64,000 bases of DNA from Dactylosporangium roseum (GTDB lineage Bacteria > Actinomycetota > Actinomycetes > Mycobacteriales > Micromonosporaceae): NCBI RefSeq assembly GCF_025264685.1, contig NZ_CP073721.1:2595001-2659000 (forward strand), read 5' to 3'. The notes beneath the pieces were generated by a model that saw nothing but the letters and a program-made list of their open reading frames with translations, was not told where the DNA came from and ran no database searches. Of the stretch, positions 1 through 8,597 are shown piece by piece (the stretch's first letter is position 1; each line of letters begins with the position of its first letter). A program made the translations under genes and the position numbers.

Positions 1-1
1 G

Positions 2-421
2 CGGGCGGTCGACGCCGAGCTCAAGGGCTTCCCGGTGCGGATCGAGGTCGGTCCGCGTGACCTCGCCGCGGGCAACGTGGTGCTCGTGCGGCGGTTCGAC
101 GGCACCAAGACGTCCGTCAGGGTCGGCGCGATCGTCAAGACGGTGGTGGAGACGCTCGCGCTGGACCAGCAGGCGCTGTACGACGCGGCACTCGCCCGCC
201 GGGACGCCGGCACGGTCGAGGTGAAGACGACCGACGACGCGATCGCCGCGGCGATCGCGGGCAAGTGGGCGCGGGTGCCGTGGTCCACCATGGGGGCCGA
301 GGGCGAGACGAAGGCGAACGGGGAAGGGGTGACCATCCGCTGCCTGGTACGGCAGGACGGCACCGTCCCCGACGCCGAGGACGAACCGGGCCTCGTGGCA
401 GTCGTCGCGCGAGCGTATTGA
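2..421 (+). CDS. proS: Prolyl-tRNA synthetase, C-terminal part (5' truncated by window edge)
   Basis: Only the last 139 codons are present; the reading frame is open from base 2. The protein contains the motif IEVGPRDLAAGNVV followed by a short C-terminal region ending in VVARAY. This matches the anticodon-binding domain and the extra C-terminal domain of the archaeal/eukaryotic-like prolyl-tRNA synthetase that some bacteria carry. The enzyme charges tRNA-Pro in the cytoplasm. The catalytic core lies outside the window, so the assignment rests on the C-terminal domain alone. It is followed by a 100-base gap and a co-directional membrane-protein gene with no evident functional link. Confidence 0.88.
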   Translation, partial: RAVDAELKGFPVRIEVGPRDLAAGNVVLVRRFDGTKTSVRVGAIVKTVVETLALDQQALYDAALARRDAGTVEVKTTDDAIAAAIAGKWARVPWSTMGAEGETKANGEGVTIRCLVRQDGTVPDAEDEPGLVAVVARAY

Positions 422-522
422 CGCCCCGGACCGGATCCAGGCGGCGGAGAACGCGGGGTTGTCGGACAGCGGTCAGGTCGTGTCGCTGGCGTTGGTTGAT
501 CTGTGCACCTACGGTGGCCCCC

Positions 523-1047
523 ATGACTGAACCACCTCGTCCCCCGGGGGAATACGGCTCGCCGTCGGACCCCTACTCCACGCCGCCCTCGTATCCGGGC
601 GGGACTCCCGGCGCCGGATACCCGCCGCCGACCTCCGGCGCGGGCTACCAGCAGCAGGGCTACGGCGCCTACCAGCAGCCGGGCGCGTACGGCACCCCCG
701 GCGGCGCGCCGGTCGGCTACGCCAACAGCGACGAGAAGACCTGGGCGCTCATCGCCCACTTCGGTGGCATCCTCGTCGGCTTCATCGCGCCGCTGGTCGC
801 GCTGCTCGCCAAGGGCAACGAGTCGCCCACGGTGAAGGCGCACGCCAACGAGGCGCTGAACTTCCACATCACATGGGGCATCGCCATGATCATCTCGGTG
901 GTCATCGCGGTGTGCACGTTCGGTATCGCGTCGCCGCTGCCGTTGCTCGTGTGGGTGTTCGTCCTGGCCTTCGCGATCATCGCCGGCATGAAGGCCAACA
1001 ACGGCGAGCTGTACCGCTACCCGGCCACCTTCCGCTTCATCAAGTAA
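523..1047 (+). CDS. DUF4870 domain membrane protein with Pro/Gly/Tyr-rich N-terminus
   Basis: The protein has 174 residues. The first 65 or so are a low-complexity Pro/Gly/Tyr/Gln-rich tail with repeated GYQQ and GAYQQPG units. The remainder is a compact DUF4870 (Tic20-like) membrane domain of about three helices, starting near the motif WALIAHFGGILVGF and ending in RYPATFRFIK, which is typical of this family. An upstream in-frame extension to base 265 was rejected because it reads as a shadow of proS. The function of DUF4870 proteins is not established; the disordered cytosolic tail suggests protein-protein contacts at the membrane. Confidence 0.85.
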   Translation: MTEPPRPPGEYGSPSDPYSTPPSYPGGTPGAGYPPPTSGAGYQQQGYGAYQQPGAYGTPGGAPVGYANSDEKTWALIAHFGGILVGFIAPLVALLAKGNESPTVKAHANEALNFHITWGIAMIISVVIAVCTFGIASPLPLLVWVFVLAFAIIAGMKANNGELYRYPATFRFIK

Positions 1048-1062
1048 CACCGAGGGCCGTCC

Positions 1063-1095
1063 GCGCGCGCCCCGCACCGACGTGCGGGCGCGCGC
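1063..1095. terminator. GC-rich hairpin between convergent genes
   Basis: A 14-bp stem with one bulged C (arms 1063-1077 and 1082-1095, loop of 4) lies between the stop of the DUF4870 gene at 1047 and the stop of the response regulator at 1102. No U-tract follows, as is common in actinomycetes. It could terminate transcription from both sides. Confidence 0.6.
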
Positions 1096-1101
1096 AACCT
1101 C

Positions 1102-1785
1102 TCACGCCGGGGGCCTGACCAACCCGGTCTGGTAGGCGATGACGACGAGCTGCGCGCGGTCACGTGCACCGAGCTTCACCATCGCGTGGCTGACGTGGGT
1201 GCGGGCGGTGGCCGGACTGAGGAACAGCTCGGCGCCGATCTCGTCGTTGCTGAGTCCCTGTCCCACCAGGGCCATGACTTCACGTTCGCGTCGCGTCAGC
1301 ACCGCCAGCCGGTCCTCCGCGGCCCGGGTGACGATCCGTTGCGCGGTGAACTGAGCGATGAGGCGCCGGGTGATCCGCGGCGCGAGCAGCGCCTCACCCG
1401 CGGCGACCACCCGGATGGCGTGCAGCAGCTCGGCCGGCCCGGCGTCTTTGAGCAGGAAGCCGCTTGCGCCGGCTCGCAGCGCCTCGAAGACGTACGCATC
1501 GGTGTCGTACGTGGTCAGGATCAGGACCCGGATCTGTTCGAGGCCCCGCGTCCCGGCGATCTGTTCGGTGGCCTTGATCCCGTCCAGCACCGGCATGCGG
1601 ATGTCCATGAGCACGACGTCGGGCCGGGCGGCCCGGGCCCGCTCCACGGCCTCGGCCCCGTCGGCGGCCTCCCCGACCACCGTGATGTCGTCCTCGACCT
1701 CGAGCAGGCCCTTGAACCCGGACCGCACCAGCACCTGATCGTCAGCCAGCAGGACCTTGATCGGAACGCCGCCGGCCGCGTTCAT
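1102..1785 (-). CDS. NarL/LuxR-family response regulator
   Basis: This is a 227-residue DNA-binding response regulator. The receiver domain (about 8-125) shows the acidic pair D15/D16, the phospho-acceptor D61 in LMDIRMP and K113 in FLLKDAG. The LuxR-type helix-turn-helix is at about 160-220 (LTRREREVMALVGQGLSNDEIG). The ATG at 1785 overlaps the stop of the upstream kinase (ATGA), so the two are translationally coupled and form a cognate pair. An upstream extension to 1845 is in frame but lies inside the kinase gene. Target genes cannot be told from the window. Confidence 0.93.
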   Translation of the reverse strand: MNAAGGVPIKVLLADDQVLVRSGFKGLLEVEDDITVVGEAADGAEAVERARAARPDVVLMDIRMPVLDGIKATEQIAGTRGLEQIRVLILTTYDTDAYVFEALRAGASGFLLKDAGPAELLHAIRVVAAGEALLAPRITRRLIAQFTAQRIVTRAAEDRLAVLTRREREVMALVGQGLSNDEIGAELFLSPATARTHVSHAMVKLGARDRAQLVVIAYQTGLVRPPA

Positions 1786-3038
1786 GAGCGCACCGCCGCG
1801 GCCGGAGCCAGCGGCAGCCGCGCCTTGACCTCGAACCCGCCGCACGGCCGCGGTCCGGCGGTCAGCTCTCCGCCCAGGAGCCCACAGCGCTCGCGCATGC
1901 CGATGATCCCGCGGCCCGGCTCGGCCGAGCCGCTGGTGACGCCCGAGTGTCCGGCCGGTGCGTCCGGACGCGCGGCGTCAGCACCCGAGCCGTCCCGGCC
2001 ACCCTCGTCGGCCACTCGCACCTCCAGGACGTCGGTTCCGTAGTCGAGCGCGACCGTCACCCGGGTCGGGCCGGCGTGGCGGATCACGTTGGTGATCGAC
2101 TCTTGCAGGATCCGGTAGGCCGTGGTGTCCACCGCGCTCGGCAACGGCGCCGCCGCCGAGCCCACCTCGAGCTTGATGTCGAGTCCGGCCTCGCGCGCCA
2201 TCGTGGCGAGCTCGTTGATCTGTCCCAGCCCGGGGTGCGGCACCCGCCCGTTGTCCGAGTCGCGAAGCACCCCGAGGATCGCCCGCATCTCGTGCAACGC
2301 CTGAGCGCTCGTCTGCTCGATGGTCACCAGCGCGTCGCGTGCCCGTTCCGGCCGCTTGTCCAGCACGTACGCCGTGACACCGGCCTGCACGTTGATGATC
2401 GCGATGGCGTGAGCGACGGTGTCGTGGACTTCGCGCGCGATCCGCAGCCGCTCGGCGTCGACCCGCGAACGCGCTTCCTCCTCCCGGGTCCGTTCGGCCT
2501 GTCGAGCCCGCTCCTGAGCCTCGGCCGCGATGACCCGCCGGGACCGGGCCGACTCGCCCAGGGCGGCAGCCATGATCGACGCCGCGATCCGGAAGAACAC
2601 CCATCCGATGGCGGCCGTCGGCTCGATGTCGGCCGCGGCGATGAGCCAGCCGGCGGTCAGCACGCTGATGCCCACGCCCGCGATCACCAGCGACCTGCGC
2701 CCGTCGCCGTAGGCGGTCAGCGTGTACAGGGCGACGAAGAGCGCGATCCATCCGGGCCCGTCCGAGAAGCCGGCGGTGTAGTACACCAGGCTGGCGAGCG
2801 CCGTCGCGATGAACACCTGTGCCGGCCACCGGCGGCGGGCGACCAGCACCAGGCCACTCGCGATCAGCAGCACGTATCCCAGGTGTCCGAGGTCGGTGAG
2901 CGGCCGCGACCCCACGTCCGGAGGTTTCGCGACGAGGCCCTGAACCTGCATCACGGCGACGACGAGTCCGAGCAGGACGTCTTGTGCCAGGACCGGCAGG
3001 CGGACCGGCAGGCGGAACGGCGTTGCTCGGCGTTTCAT
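1782..3038 (-). CDS. Sensor histidine kinase, HisKA_3 (NarX/DesK-like) type
   Basis: The protein has 418 residues, with about four to five predicted membrane helices in the first 160, a short coiled coil rich in Arg/Glu, and a dimerisation/phosphoacceptor segment with H205 in REVHDTVAHAIA. A HATPase domain follows, with the N-box ESITNVIRHAG near 313-323 and a final GMRERCGLLGGEL motif. The membrane part has no large extracellular domain, which suggests sensing within or near the membrane. It is coupled by ATGA to the NarL-type regulator downstream. The start at 3038 was preferred because the 33 preceding codons are Arg-rich and not conserved-looking. Confidence 0.92.
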   Translation of the reverse strand: MKRRATPFRLPVRLPVLAQDVLLGLVVAVMQVQGLVAKPPDVGSRPLTDLGHLGYVLLIASGLVLVARRRWPAQVFIATALASLVYYTAGFSDGPGWIALFVALYTLTAYGDGRRSLVIAGVGISVLTAGWLIAAADIEPTAAIGWVFFRIAASIMAAALGESARSRRVIAAEAQERARQAERTREEEARSRVDAERLRIAREVHDTVAHAIAIINVQAGVTAYVLDKRPERARDALVTIEQTSAQALHEMRAILGVLRDSDNGRVPHPGLGQINELATMAREAGLDIKLEVGSAAAPLPSAVDTTAYRILQESITNVIRHAGPTRVTVALDYGTDVLEVRVADEGGRDGSGADAARPDAPAGHSGVTSGSAEPGRGIIGMRERCGLLGGELTAGPRPCGGFEVKARLPLAPAAAVRS

Positions 3039-3133
3039 CCCGCGATGATAGTGCCCACGCTCGGGTGACCGGCTACGACGACGGGCGTGATCAGGTGCGA
3101 GCCGGTTACGCGAATCCGCGTAGGAGGTCCGGC

Positions 3134-5092
3134 TCACCGCTGTGCCGGCACATGTGGGGGATCAGCCGTCTGCGCGTCGGTCCGGGTCGGGATGGTGACG
3201 AGCAACGAGGTGCCGACGTTGGGCGGGCTCGTGATGGCCACGTGTCCGCCGAGGGCTTCGACGCGGTCCCGGAGGCCGGTGAGCCCGGATCCTCGGGCCG
3301 GGTCGGCACCGCCGACACCGTCGTCGTGGATGGCGAGCTGGAGCATGTCGGACTGGGTGGTGACGTTGACGTCCACCACCGACGCTTGCGAGTGTTTGGC
3401 CGCGTTCGTCAGCGACTCCGACACGACGTAATAGGCGGCGACTTCCACCGGTGTGGGTGGCCGGTGGTCGGTGTGGATGTGCAGTTGGACCGGGATCGCG
3501 GATCGGCGGGCGAGCGCCTTGAGCGCCGGCGCGAGGCCACCGGCACCGAGAATCGCCGGATGGATGCCACGTGCCAGTTCCCGCAGGTCCGTCACGACGG
3601 CGGTGAGGCTTGTCGCCGCGTGGGCCATGTGCGCCCGTAGCTGCTCGGGCGGCATGTCGACGTCCTCGGCGGCGCGCAGTTCGAGGCCGATGGCGATGAG
3701 ATGTTGCTGTGCGCCGTCGTGCAGGTCACGTTCGATGCGCTGGCGTGCCTCGTCGGCGGCGGTGGCGATCCGGGCGCGGGAGGCGATGAGCTGGGCGCGG
3801 CTGTCGGCGTTGGCGATCGCGGTGGCGGCGAGGTCGGTGAAGTCCGTGATGCGTGCCTCCGCGTCCGGCGGCAGCGGCTCGGCCTGCGCGGAGGTGACGG
3901 CGAGGGTGCCCCACAGGCGGTCCTCGACGACGATCGGCACCGCGACCGCCGCCTGGATGCCCAATGCGCGCCTGCATGCGTTGCCGGGGTCGGCGTCGTC
4001 GGCGTACGAGTCGGTCCGGGCGGCGCGACCGGTACGCCACACCATGTCCGTGACGCTGCCGTTCCCGGCCTGTCCGTTCTCGTGTGCCGTTGTCCTCCAG
4101 CGGCTGCCGGGCAGCACCATCAGGCTGGGCTGGTTCGTCGAGACGACCGTGACCGTGCCGTCGGGTTCGTAGTGCAGCAGGGTCGTATGGCGGTCGTCCA
4201 GGAGCCGGCTGACCTCCGTGGTGACCGCGTGGAAGACCTCGGCCGGGCTGGCGGCGCGCGCCACGAGTGTCGCCACCCGCCGCAACGCGGCTTGCTGTGC
4301 CGCTCGTTGCTGAAGTTCCTCCCCGCGCGCGGCGAGCGCGTCGAGCATGGACCCGCGTTCGCGTGCGGCGTGCAGCAGTGACACGAGTGGCGGGATCACC
4401 CGCTGCCGCAGACGGTCCACCTGCCGGTCCGGCATTCCGGCGGGCACGCGGAGCGTCCCCAGCAGGGTGCCGTCGTGGCGGAGCGGGAGCGCGGTCTGCC
4501 GGCCGTCCGCATGGACGATCTCGCCGGTGGTGTACTCGCCGGGGACCGTCCGGTCCGGATCGGGTGCTGCGGCGCCGGGCGACCTGGGCGCCGGTTCGAT
4601 CGTCGCCGTGGGCAGGTCCAGAGCCTGCGTGATCTTCCGGGATACCGCGGGCAGTGCCGCGACGACGTCGTCGGTGTCGAGCAGCAGGCGGGCCATGTCC
4701 GCGGTGAGGTCGGACTCCTGGGCCTGTGCGGCCCGCCTTCGGGACTGGTTCGCCAGCGCGCTGACCACCACCGCCACGGTGACGAAGACCAGGAGTGGCG
4801 TCACGTCCCGGACGTCGGAGTCGGCGAGGGTCCTGACGGGCCTGACGTAGAGGGACACGAACGCGACGACACTCACCAACGCCGTGGCCACTCCCAGCCA
4901 CAGCCCCCAGACGATCGAGACCAGCACGACACCGAGCAGGTAGATGACGCTCGGCGTCGACTCCTTCGTGAACGCGTGGAGCGGGTAGGTGAGCAGGCTC
5001 TCCAGCACGATGAAGAGGAGAGCGACCGCGATTCCCAGCCATGCGGACGGAGGCGTCGGCCGCACCAGCAGCGACAACGGGCTTGCGCGCAT
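3134..5092 (-). CDS. DUF4118-GAF sensor histidine kinase (paralogue A)
   Basis: The protein has 652 residues. Four short membrane helices in residues 17-113 resemble the DUF4118 (KdpD-like) module. Next come a linker, a GAF domain at about 275-430, a HisKA_3 helix with H458 in RDLHDGAQQHL, and a HATPase domain with N563 in SLTNAAKHSQ and the G-box DDGVGG at 590-595. It is a membrane-anchored sensor with a soluble GAF domain of unknown ligand. It has the same architecture as the kinase at 5758-7623, so the two are probably ancient duplicates. No full-length response regulator is adjacent; the nearest is the receiver-only protein just upstream in the transcription direction. Confidence 0.9.
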   Translation of the reverse strand: MRASPLSLLVRPTPPSAWLGIAVALLFIVLESLLTYPLHAFTKESTPSVIYLLGVVLVSIVWGLWLGVATALVSVVAFVSLYVRPVRTLADSDVRDVTPLLVFVTVAVVVSALANQSRRRAAQAQESDLTADMARLLLDTDDVVAALPAVSRKITQALDLPTATIEPAPRSPGAAAPDPDRTVPGEYTTGEIVHADGRQTALPLRHDGTLLGTLRVPAGMPDRQVDRLRQRVIPPLVSLLHAARERGSMLDALAARGEELQQRAAQQAALRRVATLVARAASPAEVFHAVTTEVSRLLDDRHTTLLHYEPDGTVTVVSTNQPSLMVLPGSRWRTTAHENGQAGNGSVTDMVWRTGRAARTDSYADDADPGNACRRALGIQAAVAVPIVVEDRLWGTLAVTSAQAEPLPPDAEARITDFTDLAATAIANADSRAQLIASRARIATAADEARQRIERDLHDGAQQHLIAIGLELRAAEDVDMPPEQLRAHMAHAATSLTAVVTDLRELARGIHPAILGAGGLAPALKALARRSAIPVQLHIHTDHRPPTPVEVAAYYVVSESLTNAAKHSQASVVDVNVTTQSDMLQLAIHDDGVGGADPARGSGLTGLRDRVEALGGHVAITSPPNVGTSLLVTIPTRTDAQTADPPHVPAQR

Positions 5093-5196
5093 AATGCCAC
5101 TTTAGTCCGATTTCAGGCCGGAGGCTCCGCGGTGCTGCGCCGGCTCCCGGCCGGCCTGGGCCGACCTCGTGTCACGACGGACACGCAGGTCCGCTG

Positions 5197-5571
5197 TCAC
5201 CCCGTGCCGTCCAAAGCGCCACGAATCGTCTGGGCCGACAGCTCCGCCTTGTCCACGAACGCCACGGCGGGACTCTCGTGGAGCAGGTCGACCATCTCGT
5301 CCCGGGAATGGCTGGAGATCAGGATGACCTGGACGGCCCAACTGTGGGCCCGGGCGATGGCCTCGATGCGTTCGGCCAGCGCGAAGCCGCTTTCCGCGCC
5401 CAAGTAGACGTCCACCAGGACGACGTCCGGCTGGAGTGCGTCGATGTCGGCGATCGCCTGCGCGCTGTCGTGCGCCACCCCGACGATGTTGATCCCTTGA
5501 CTGGTCAGCGCCCGCTCGGCGGCCGCGAGAAACGCGGTCGAGTCGTCAACGATGAGACATCGGAGGACCAT
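5197..5571 (-). CDS. Receiver-only response regulator
   Basis: This 124-residue protein consists of a single receiver domain: D9/D10, phospho-acceptor D54 in VLVDVYLG, S87 in LISSHS and K108 in FVDKAE. It ends soon after the last helix (IRGALDGTG), leaving no room for a DNA-binding domain. The ATG at 5571 starts the conserved MVLRCLIVDD strand; the longer in-frame version to 5688 adds an Arg/Trp-rich stretch that looks non-coding. It lies between two paralogous DUF4118-GAF kinases and is the obvious candidate partner for one or both, acting through protein contacts rather than direct transcription control. Confidence 0.85.
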   Translation of the reverse strand: MVLRCLIVDDSTAFLAAAERALTSQGINIVGVAHDSAQAIADIDALQPDVVLVDVYLGAESGFALAERIEAIARAHSWAVQVILISSHSRDEMVDLLHESPAVAFVDKAELSAQTIRGALDGTG

Positions 5572-5757
5572 GACCCCAGCCTCCCGGCCGAACCAGCAAG
5601 GCTCCCGCGGACTCCACACCAACCTCCACCAACCGTAACGCGTGCGCAAGAAGGGACGCATGCTCTGCCGACGGCGATCGCGGCACACTCGGCCGGGCGG
5701 TCGGCCGGAGGCGCGCAGCGTGTCCGAGGTGGCGACCCGCCGAGGCCGGCTGCCGGG

Positions 5758-7623
5758 TCAGGTGCCGCCGATCGGGATCGTGACCAGGAGCGCGGTGCCG
5801 TTGCCGGCCGGGCTCACGATGTCCATGCGGCCGCCGAGGGTCTCGACACGGTCCTGGAGACCGATCAGCCCGGACCCTCGGCCGGTGCCGGCTCCGCCGA
5901 CACCGTTGTCCTTGATCGAGAGGCGGAGGACCGCATCCTCCGCCTCGGCATCGACGTGCACCATGGTGGCCCGGGCGTGCTTGGCGGCGTTGGCGAGTGC
6001 TTCGGACACGACGTAGTACGCCGTCACCTCGACCGGCTCGGGCAACCGCCGGTCGATGTCCACGACGAGGTCGACCGGAACCGCGCTGCGGCGGCAGAGC
6101 GTTCGCAGCGCCGGCCCCAGTCCGCCCCTGGCCAGCATCGCCGGATGGATGCCCCGCGAGAGTTCCCGGAGATCCTCGAGGACGCAGGTCAGGCCGGTGG
6201 CGATCTGCGTCAGTTCCTCCCGCACCGCGTCGAGCCCGGGCGGTATCGCGGCCTCGACCATGCCCAGTTGGAGACGGAGCGAGACGAGCCGTTGCTGCGC
6301 GCCGTCGTGCAGGTCGCGTTCGAGCCGCCGACGGGCCTCGTCGGTGGCGGCGACGATACGGGCGCGGGAGGCGGTGAGCTGCGCATGGCTGTCGGCGTTG
6401 GCGACCGCGGTCGCGACCAGTTCGGTGAAGTCGGCGAGTCGCGCTTCCACCTCAGCCGGTATCGGTGCGGATCGCGTGGTCGAGATGACGGCAGCGCCCC
6501 AGAGACGGCCCGCGACGACGACCGGCACGCCGAACCCCGAATGGATGCCCAACTCGCGCAGCGTCGCGGCGATCGGACCCTCGGCGTTGTCGTAGGTCGT
6601 CCGGGCCGGGCGACCGGTGCTCTGGATCATCGCGGTGAGGCAGTGTCCCTCCAGCCGGATGCGCGTTCCAGCCGGCATCTCGACCATGCCGGGCTCGTTA
6701 CGCCCTCCGACGAGGGTGCTCGTGCCGTCCGGCTCGTAGCGGACGAGGCCTGTGCTGTACGGGCCGAGGAGCTGGCACAGTTCCGCGGTCACCGCGCTGA
6801 ACACCTCCGGCGGTGAGGCTCCGCGCGCGACCAGGACCGCCACCCGCCGCAGCGCGGCCTGTTCCTCCATCAGGAGGGTGGACGCCTCCATGAGCTCGGT
6901 GGCCTCTTCGCGGCTCGCCTTCAGCGAATTCGTGATCTCCTCACGTTCCCGCGCCGCGCACAGCAGCGACACCAGCGACGGCACCACCCGGTGCCGCAGA
7001 CGCTCCAGGATCCGTTCGGGGGTGTCCGCGGGGACCAGCAGACTGCCTACCTGCGTCGCGCCGTCCCGCAAGGGGAACGCGACCCACTGCTCGTCCCCGG
7101 CCACCGCATCGAGCCCGATGGTCGCGGACCGCAGCTCGAACGCCTCCGCGAGCAGCCATGACACCGAATCGAGCGTCGAACGCACGTCGTCGGAGCGCAA
7201 CATCCGGTGCGCCATCTCGGCGGCGAGGTCTGCCTCCCGGCGCCGCTCGGAGGCCTCGGCGGCGCGGGACCGGGCCAGGTCCGCGACGAAGCTGGTGAAC
7301 AGCCCGGCTCCGATGAAGACCGCGGCGATCTGCAGGTCCCGGCGTGGGTCGAAGCCGAACGCCTGGAAGGGGACGGCGTGGAAGTAGTTGAAGGCGACGA
7401 TGCTGGCCACCGACGTGACGACACCCAGCCAGACGCCCCACACGCTCGCGACCACCAGGACGCCGCACAGGTAGATGACACTTCTGGTACCCGCCGCGGA
7501 GTCTCCACTGAGCGGGTACAGCACGACGGTCTCCACCGCGACGAGCGCCGCTGCGACGATCAGCCCGAGCACGAGTGGCGGCCGCTTGTGTGACAGCAAC
7601 AACGCTGTGAGGCGAGCCGGCAT
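5758..7623 (-). CDS. DUF4118-GAF sensor histidine kinase (paralogue B)
   Basis: The protein has 621 residues: DUF4118-like membrane helices (about 17-118), a linker with a coiled coil near 225-260, a GAF domain (about 265-415), HisKA_3 with H439 in RDLHDGAQQRL, and a HATPase domain with the N-box EALANAAKHARA and the G-box DNGVGG. Many short motifs match the kinase at 3134-5092, for example ELxRGIHPAxLxxGGLxPAL and VVSExLxNAAKH. This marks a duplication with a receiver-only gene between the copies. The signal sensed is unknown. Confidence 0.9.
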   Translation of the reverse strand: MPARLTALLLSHKRPPLVLGLIVAAALVAVETVVLYPLSGDSAAGTRSVIYLCGVLVVASVWGVWLGVVTSVASIVAFNYFHAVPFQAFGFDPRRDLQIAAVFIGAGLFTSFVADLARSRAAEASERRREADLAAEMAHRMLRSDDVRSTLDSVSWLLAEAFELRSATIGLDAVAGDEQWVAFPLRDGATQVGSLLVPADTPERILERLRHRVVPSLVSLLCAAREREEITNSLKASREEATELMEASTLLMEEQAALRRVAVLVARGASPPEVFSAVTAELCQLLGPYSTGLVRYEPDGTSTLVGGRNEPGMVEMPAGTRIRLEGHCLTAMIQSTGRPARTTYDNAEGPIAATLRELGIHSGFGVPVVVAGRLWGAAVISTTRSAPIPAEVEARLADFTELVATAVANADSHAQLTASRARIVAATDEARRRLERDLHDGAQQRLVSLRLQLGMVEAAIPPGLDAVREELTQIATGLTCVLEDLRELSRGIHPAMLARGGLGPALRTLCRRSAVPVDLVVDIDRRLPEPVEVTAYYVVSEALANAAKHARATMVHVDAEAEDAVLRLSIKDNGVGGAGTGRGSGLIGLQDRVETLGGRMDIVSPAGNGTALLVTIPIGGT

Positions 7624-7889
7624 GGCGACCGCCCTCCACGCCTTGCGCCGGCACCGGCTCCCGCGGGCTCCTCACGCGGGAAGCGAACCGGCGCCGACCG
7701 TATGGCGTCCTGACGCAACTTCCCGTCATCCTACCTGGGCGAGCTGTGTGGGGTCCGTGCCGACGAGCCGGCGCGGGCGCCTCGAACGTCCTGCTGCGAC
7801 CAGGCATCGCGCCGGTTGGCGGGGCCGTCCCCCATGCGGCTGCGGCGCCGAATCCCGCTCCCGCACGGCCGTGCTGTCCGCGATGACCG
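7624..7889. other. Gene-poor stretch with no confident gene
   Basis: These 266 bases lie between the start of kinase B and the methyltransferase remnant. Open frames exist on both strands but look like GC-driven noise. On the minus strand it probably contains decayed sequence from the body of the methyltransferase whose N-terminus is at 7890-8102, but I could not recognise the lost motifs. Confidence 0.4.
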
Positions 7890-8102
7890 TCACCGGCGCG
7901 GACGGGCCACGCCCACGAGCGCCTCTGTCCACAGGCCGGTTCCGCAGGCGATCTCCAACACCCGTCCGCTCGGACGCATCTGCGCGACCAGCCGCGCGAT
8001 GCGTTCACGAGCCGCCGCGACATCCCCGTACGCCGTCGCGTCATACTCGTTCGCCCGGCGCCGATAGTAACCGACCTGGTCAGCCAGAATCTCGTCCATC
8101 AT
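7890..8102 (-). pseudogene. Truncated class I SAM-dependent methyltransferase
   Basis: A 70-codon frame starts with MMDEILADQVGYYRRRANEYD and reaches the SAM-binding glycine motif VLEIACGTGLWTEAL (residues about 48-62), then ends within 9 codons at ARPRR. This is the usual beginning of a class I methyltransferase of about 200-270 residues, so about three quarters of the protein are missing. The continuation in the other two frames does not restore recognisable motif II or III. It is best read as a degraded gene, and the fragment would lack the rest of the Rossmann fold. Confidence 0.7.
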
Positions 8103-8367
8103 GGTCCCATCATCACGCGGCGGCGTGTTCCGGCCCGGGCGACTCCATGATCATGGGATCGAGCGGCATGAACGGGGTCTGCGTCAGGTCGTCCGCCCAG
8201 TGTCAGTCCCCGCGCGACAGGCACGTGGTCGGCCGCGCCGCGAAGTGCCGCGTCCAGCGGGCCGTCCGGCGGCCGGCTCAGCCGTGCGGCAGGGCCATGA
8301 TCTTGCCGGTCGTGGCCGCGTGTCGTGATCGCCACATGCCGAGCGGCGGTATTGACGTCGCACCGGA
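8103..8367. other. Intergenic stretch, probable divergent promoter region
   Basis: No convincing gene is visible in this stretch between the methyltransferase remnant (minus strand) and the first cobalamin riboswitch (plus strand). The promoter of the riboswitch transcript must lie here, but no clear -35/-10 pair stands out in the high GC background. Confidence 0.4.
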
Positions 8368-8500
8368 CCGTCGACACACTGGGCGTCACAACTTCATAGC
8401 CGCATGTTGATGGGGGAAGTCCGGTCGAAGTCCGGCGCTGGCCCGCAACGGTAGGCGACGAGCAGCCCGCTCGTCGCAAGCCCGAATACCTGTCGACACG
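8368..8500 (+). promoter_or_regulatory. Cobalamin riboswitch 1
   Basis: The conserved cobalamin-aptamer elements occur in order: GGGGGAAGTCCGGTCGAAGT at 8412-8431, the B12-box-like GCTGGCCCGCAACGGTA at 8437-8453, and the 3' element GCAAGCCCGAATACCTG at 8476-8492. A closing P1 helix can be drawn between GTCGACA (8370-8376) and TGTCGAC (8491-8497), which sets the borders. The ATG of the first exported alpha-barrel protein lies about 100 bases downstream. By analogy with other B12 riboswitches, ligand binding should switch expression off. Confidence 0.93.
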
Positions 8501-8597
8501 CGTGGATCGCACCTCCCAACCCGTCGTGGCCCACGGGTCGGAGTCGCCGGGCACGCCCGGTTTCTCTCGACTGCCGGGGCCGGAGAGGCACCGCCCG

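Noticed and set aside
7726..7932. Possible transposase fragment next to the methyltransferase remnant
   Set aside because: A few residues (VIADSTAV) recall transposase text, but no DDE motif, inverted repeats or second segment could be found.
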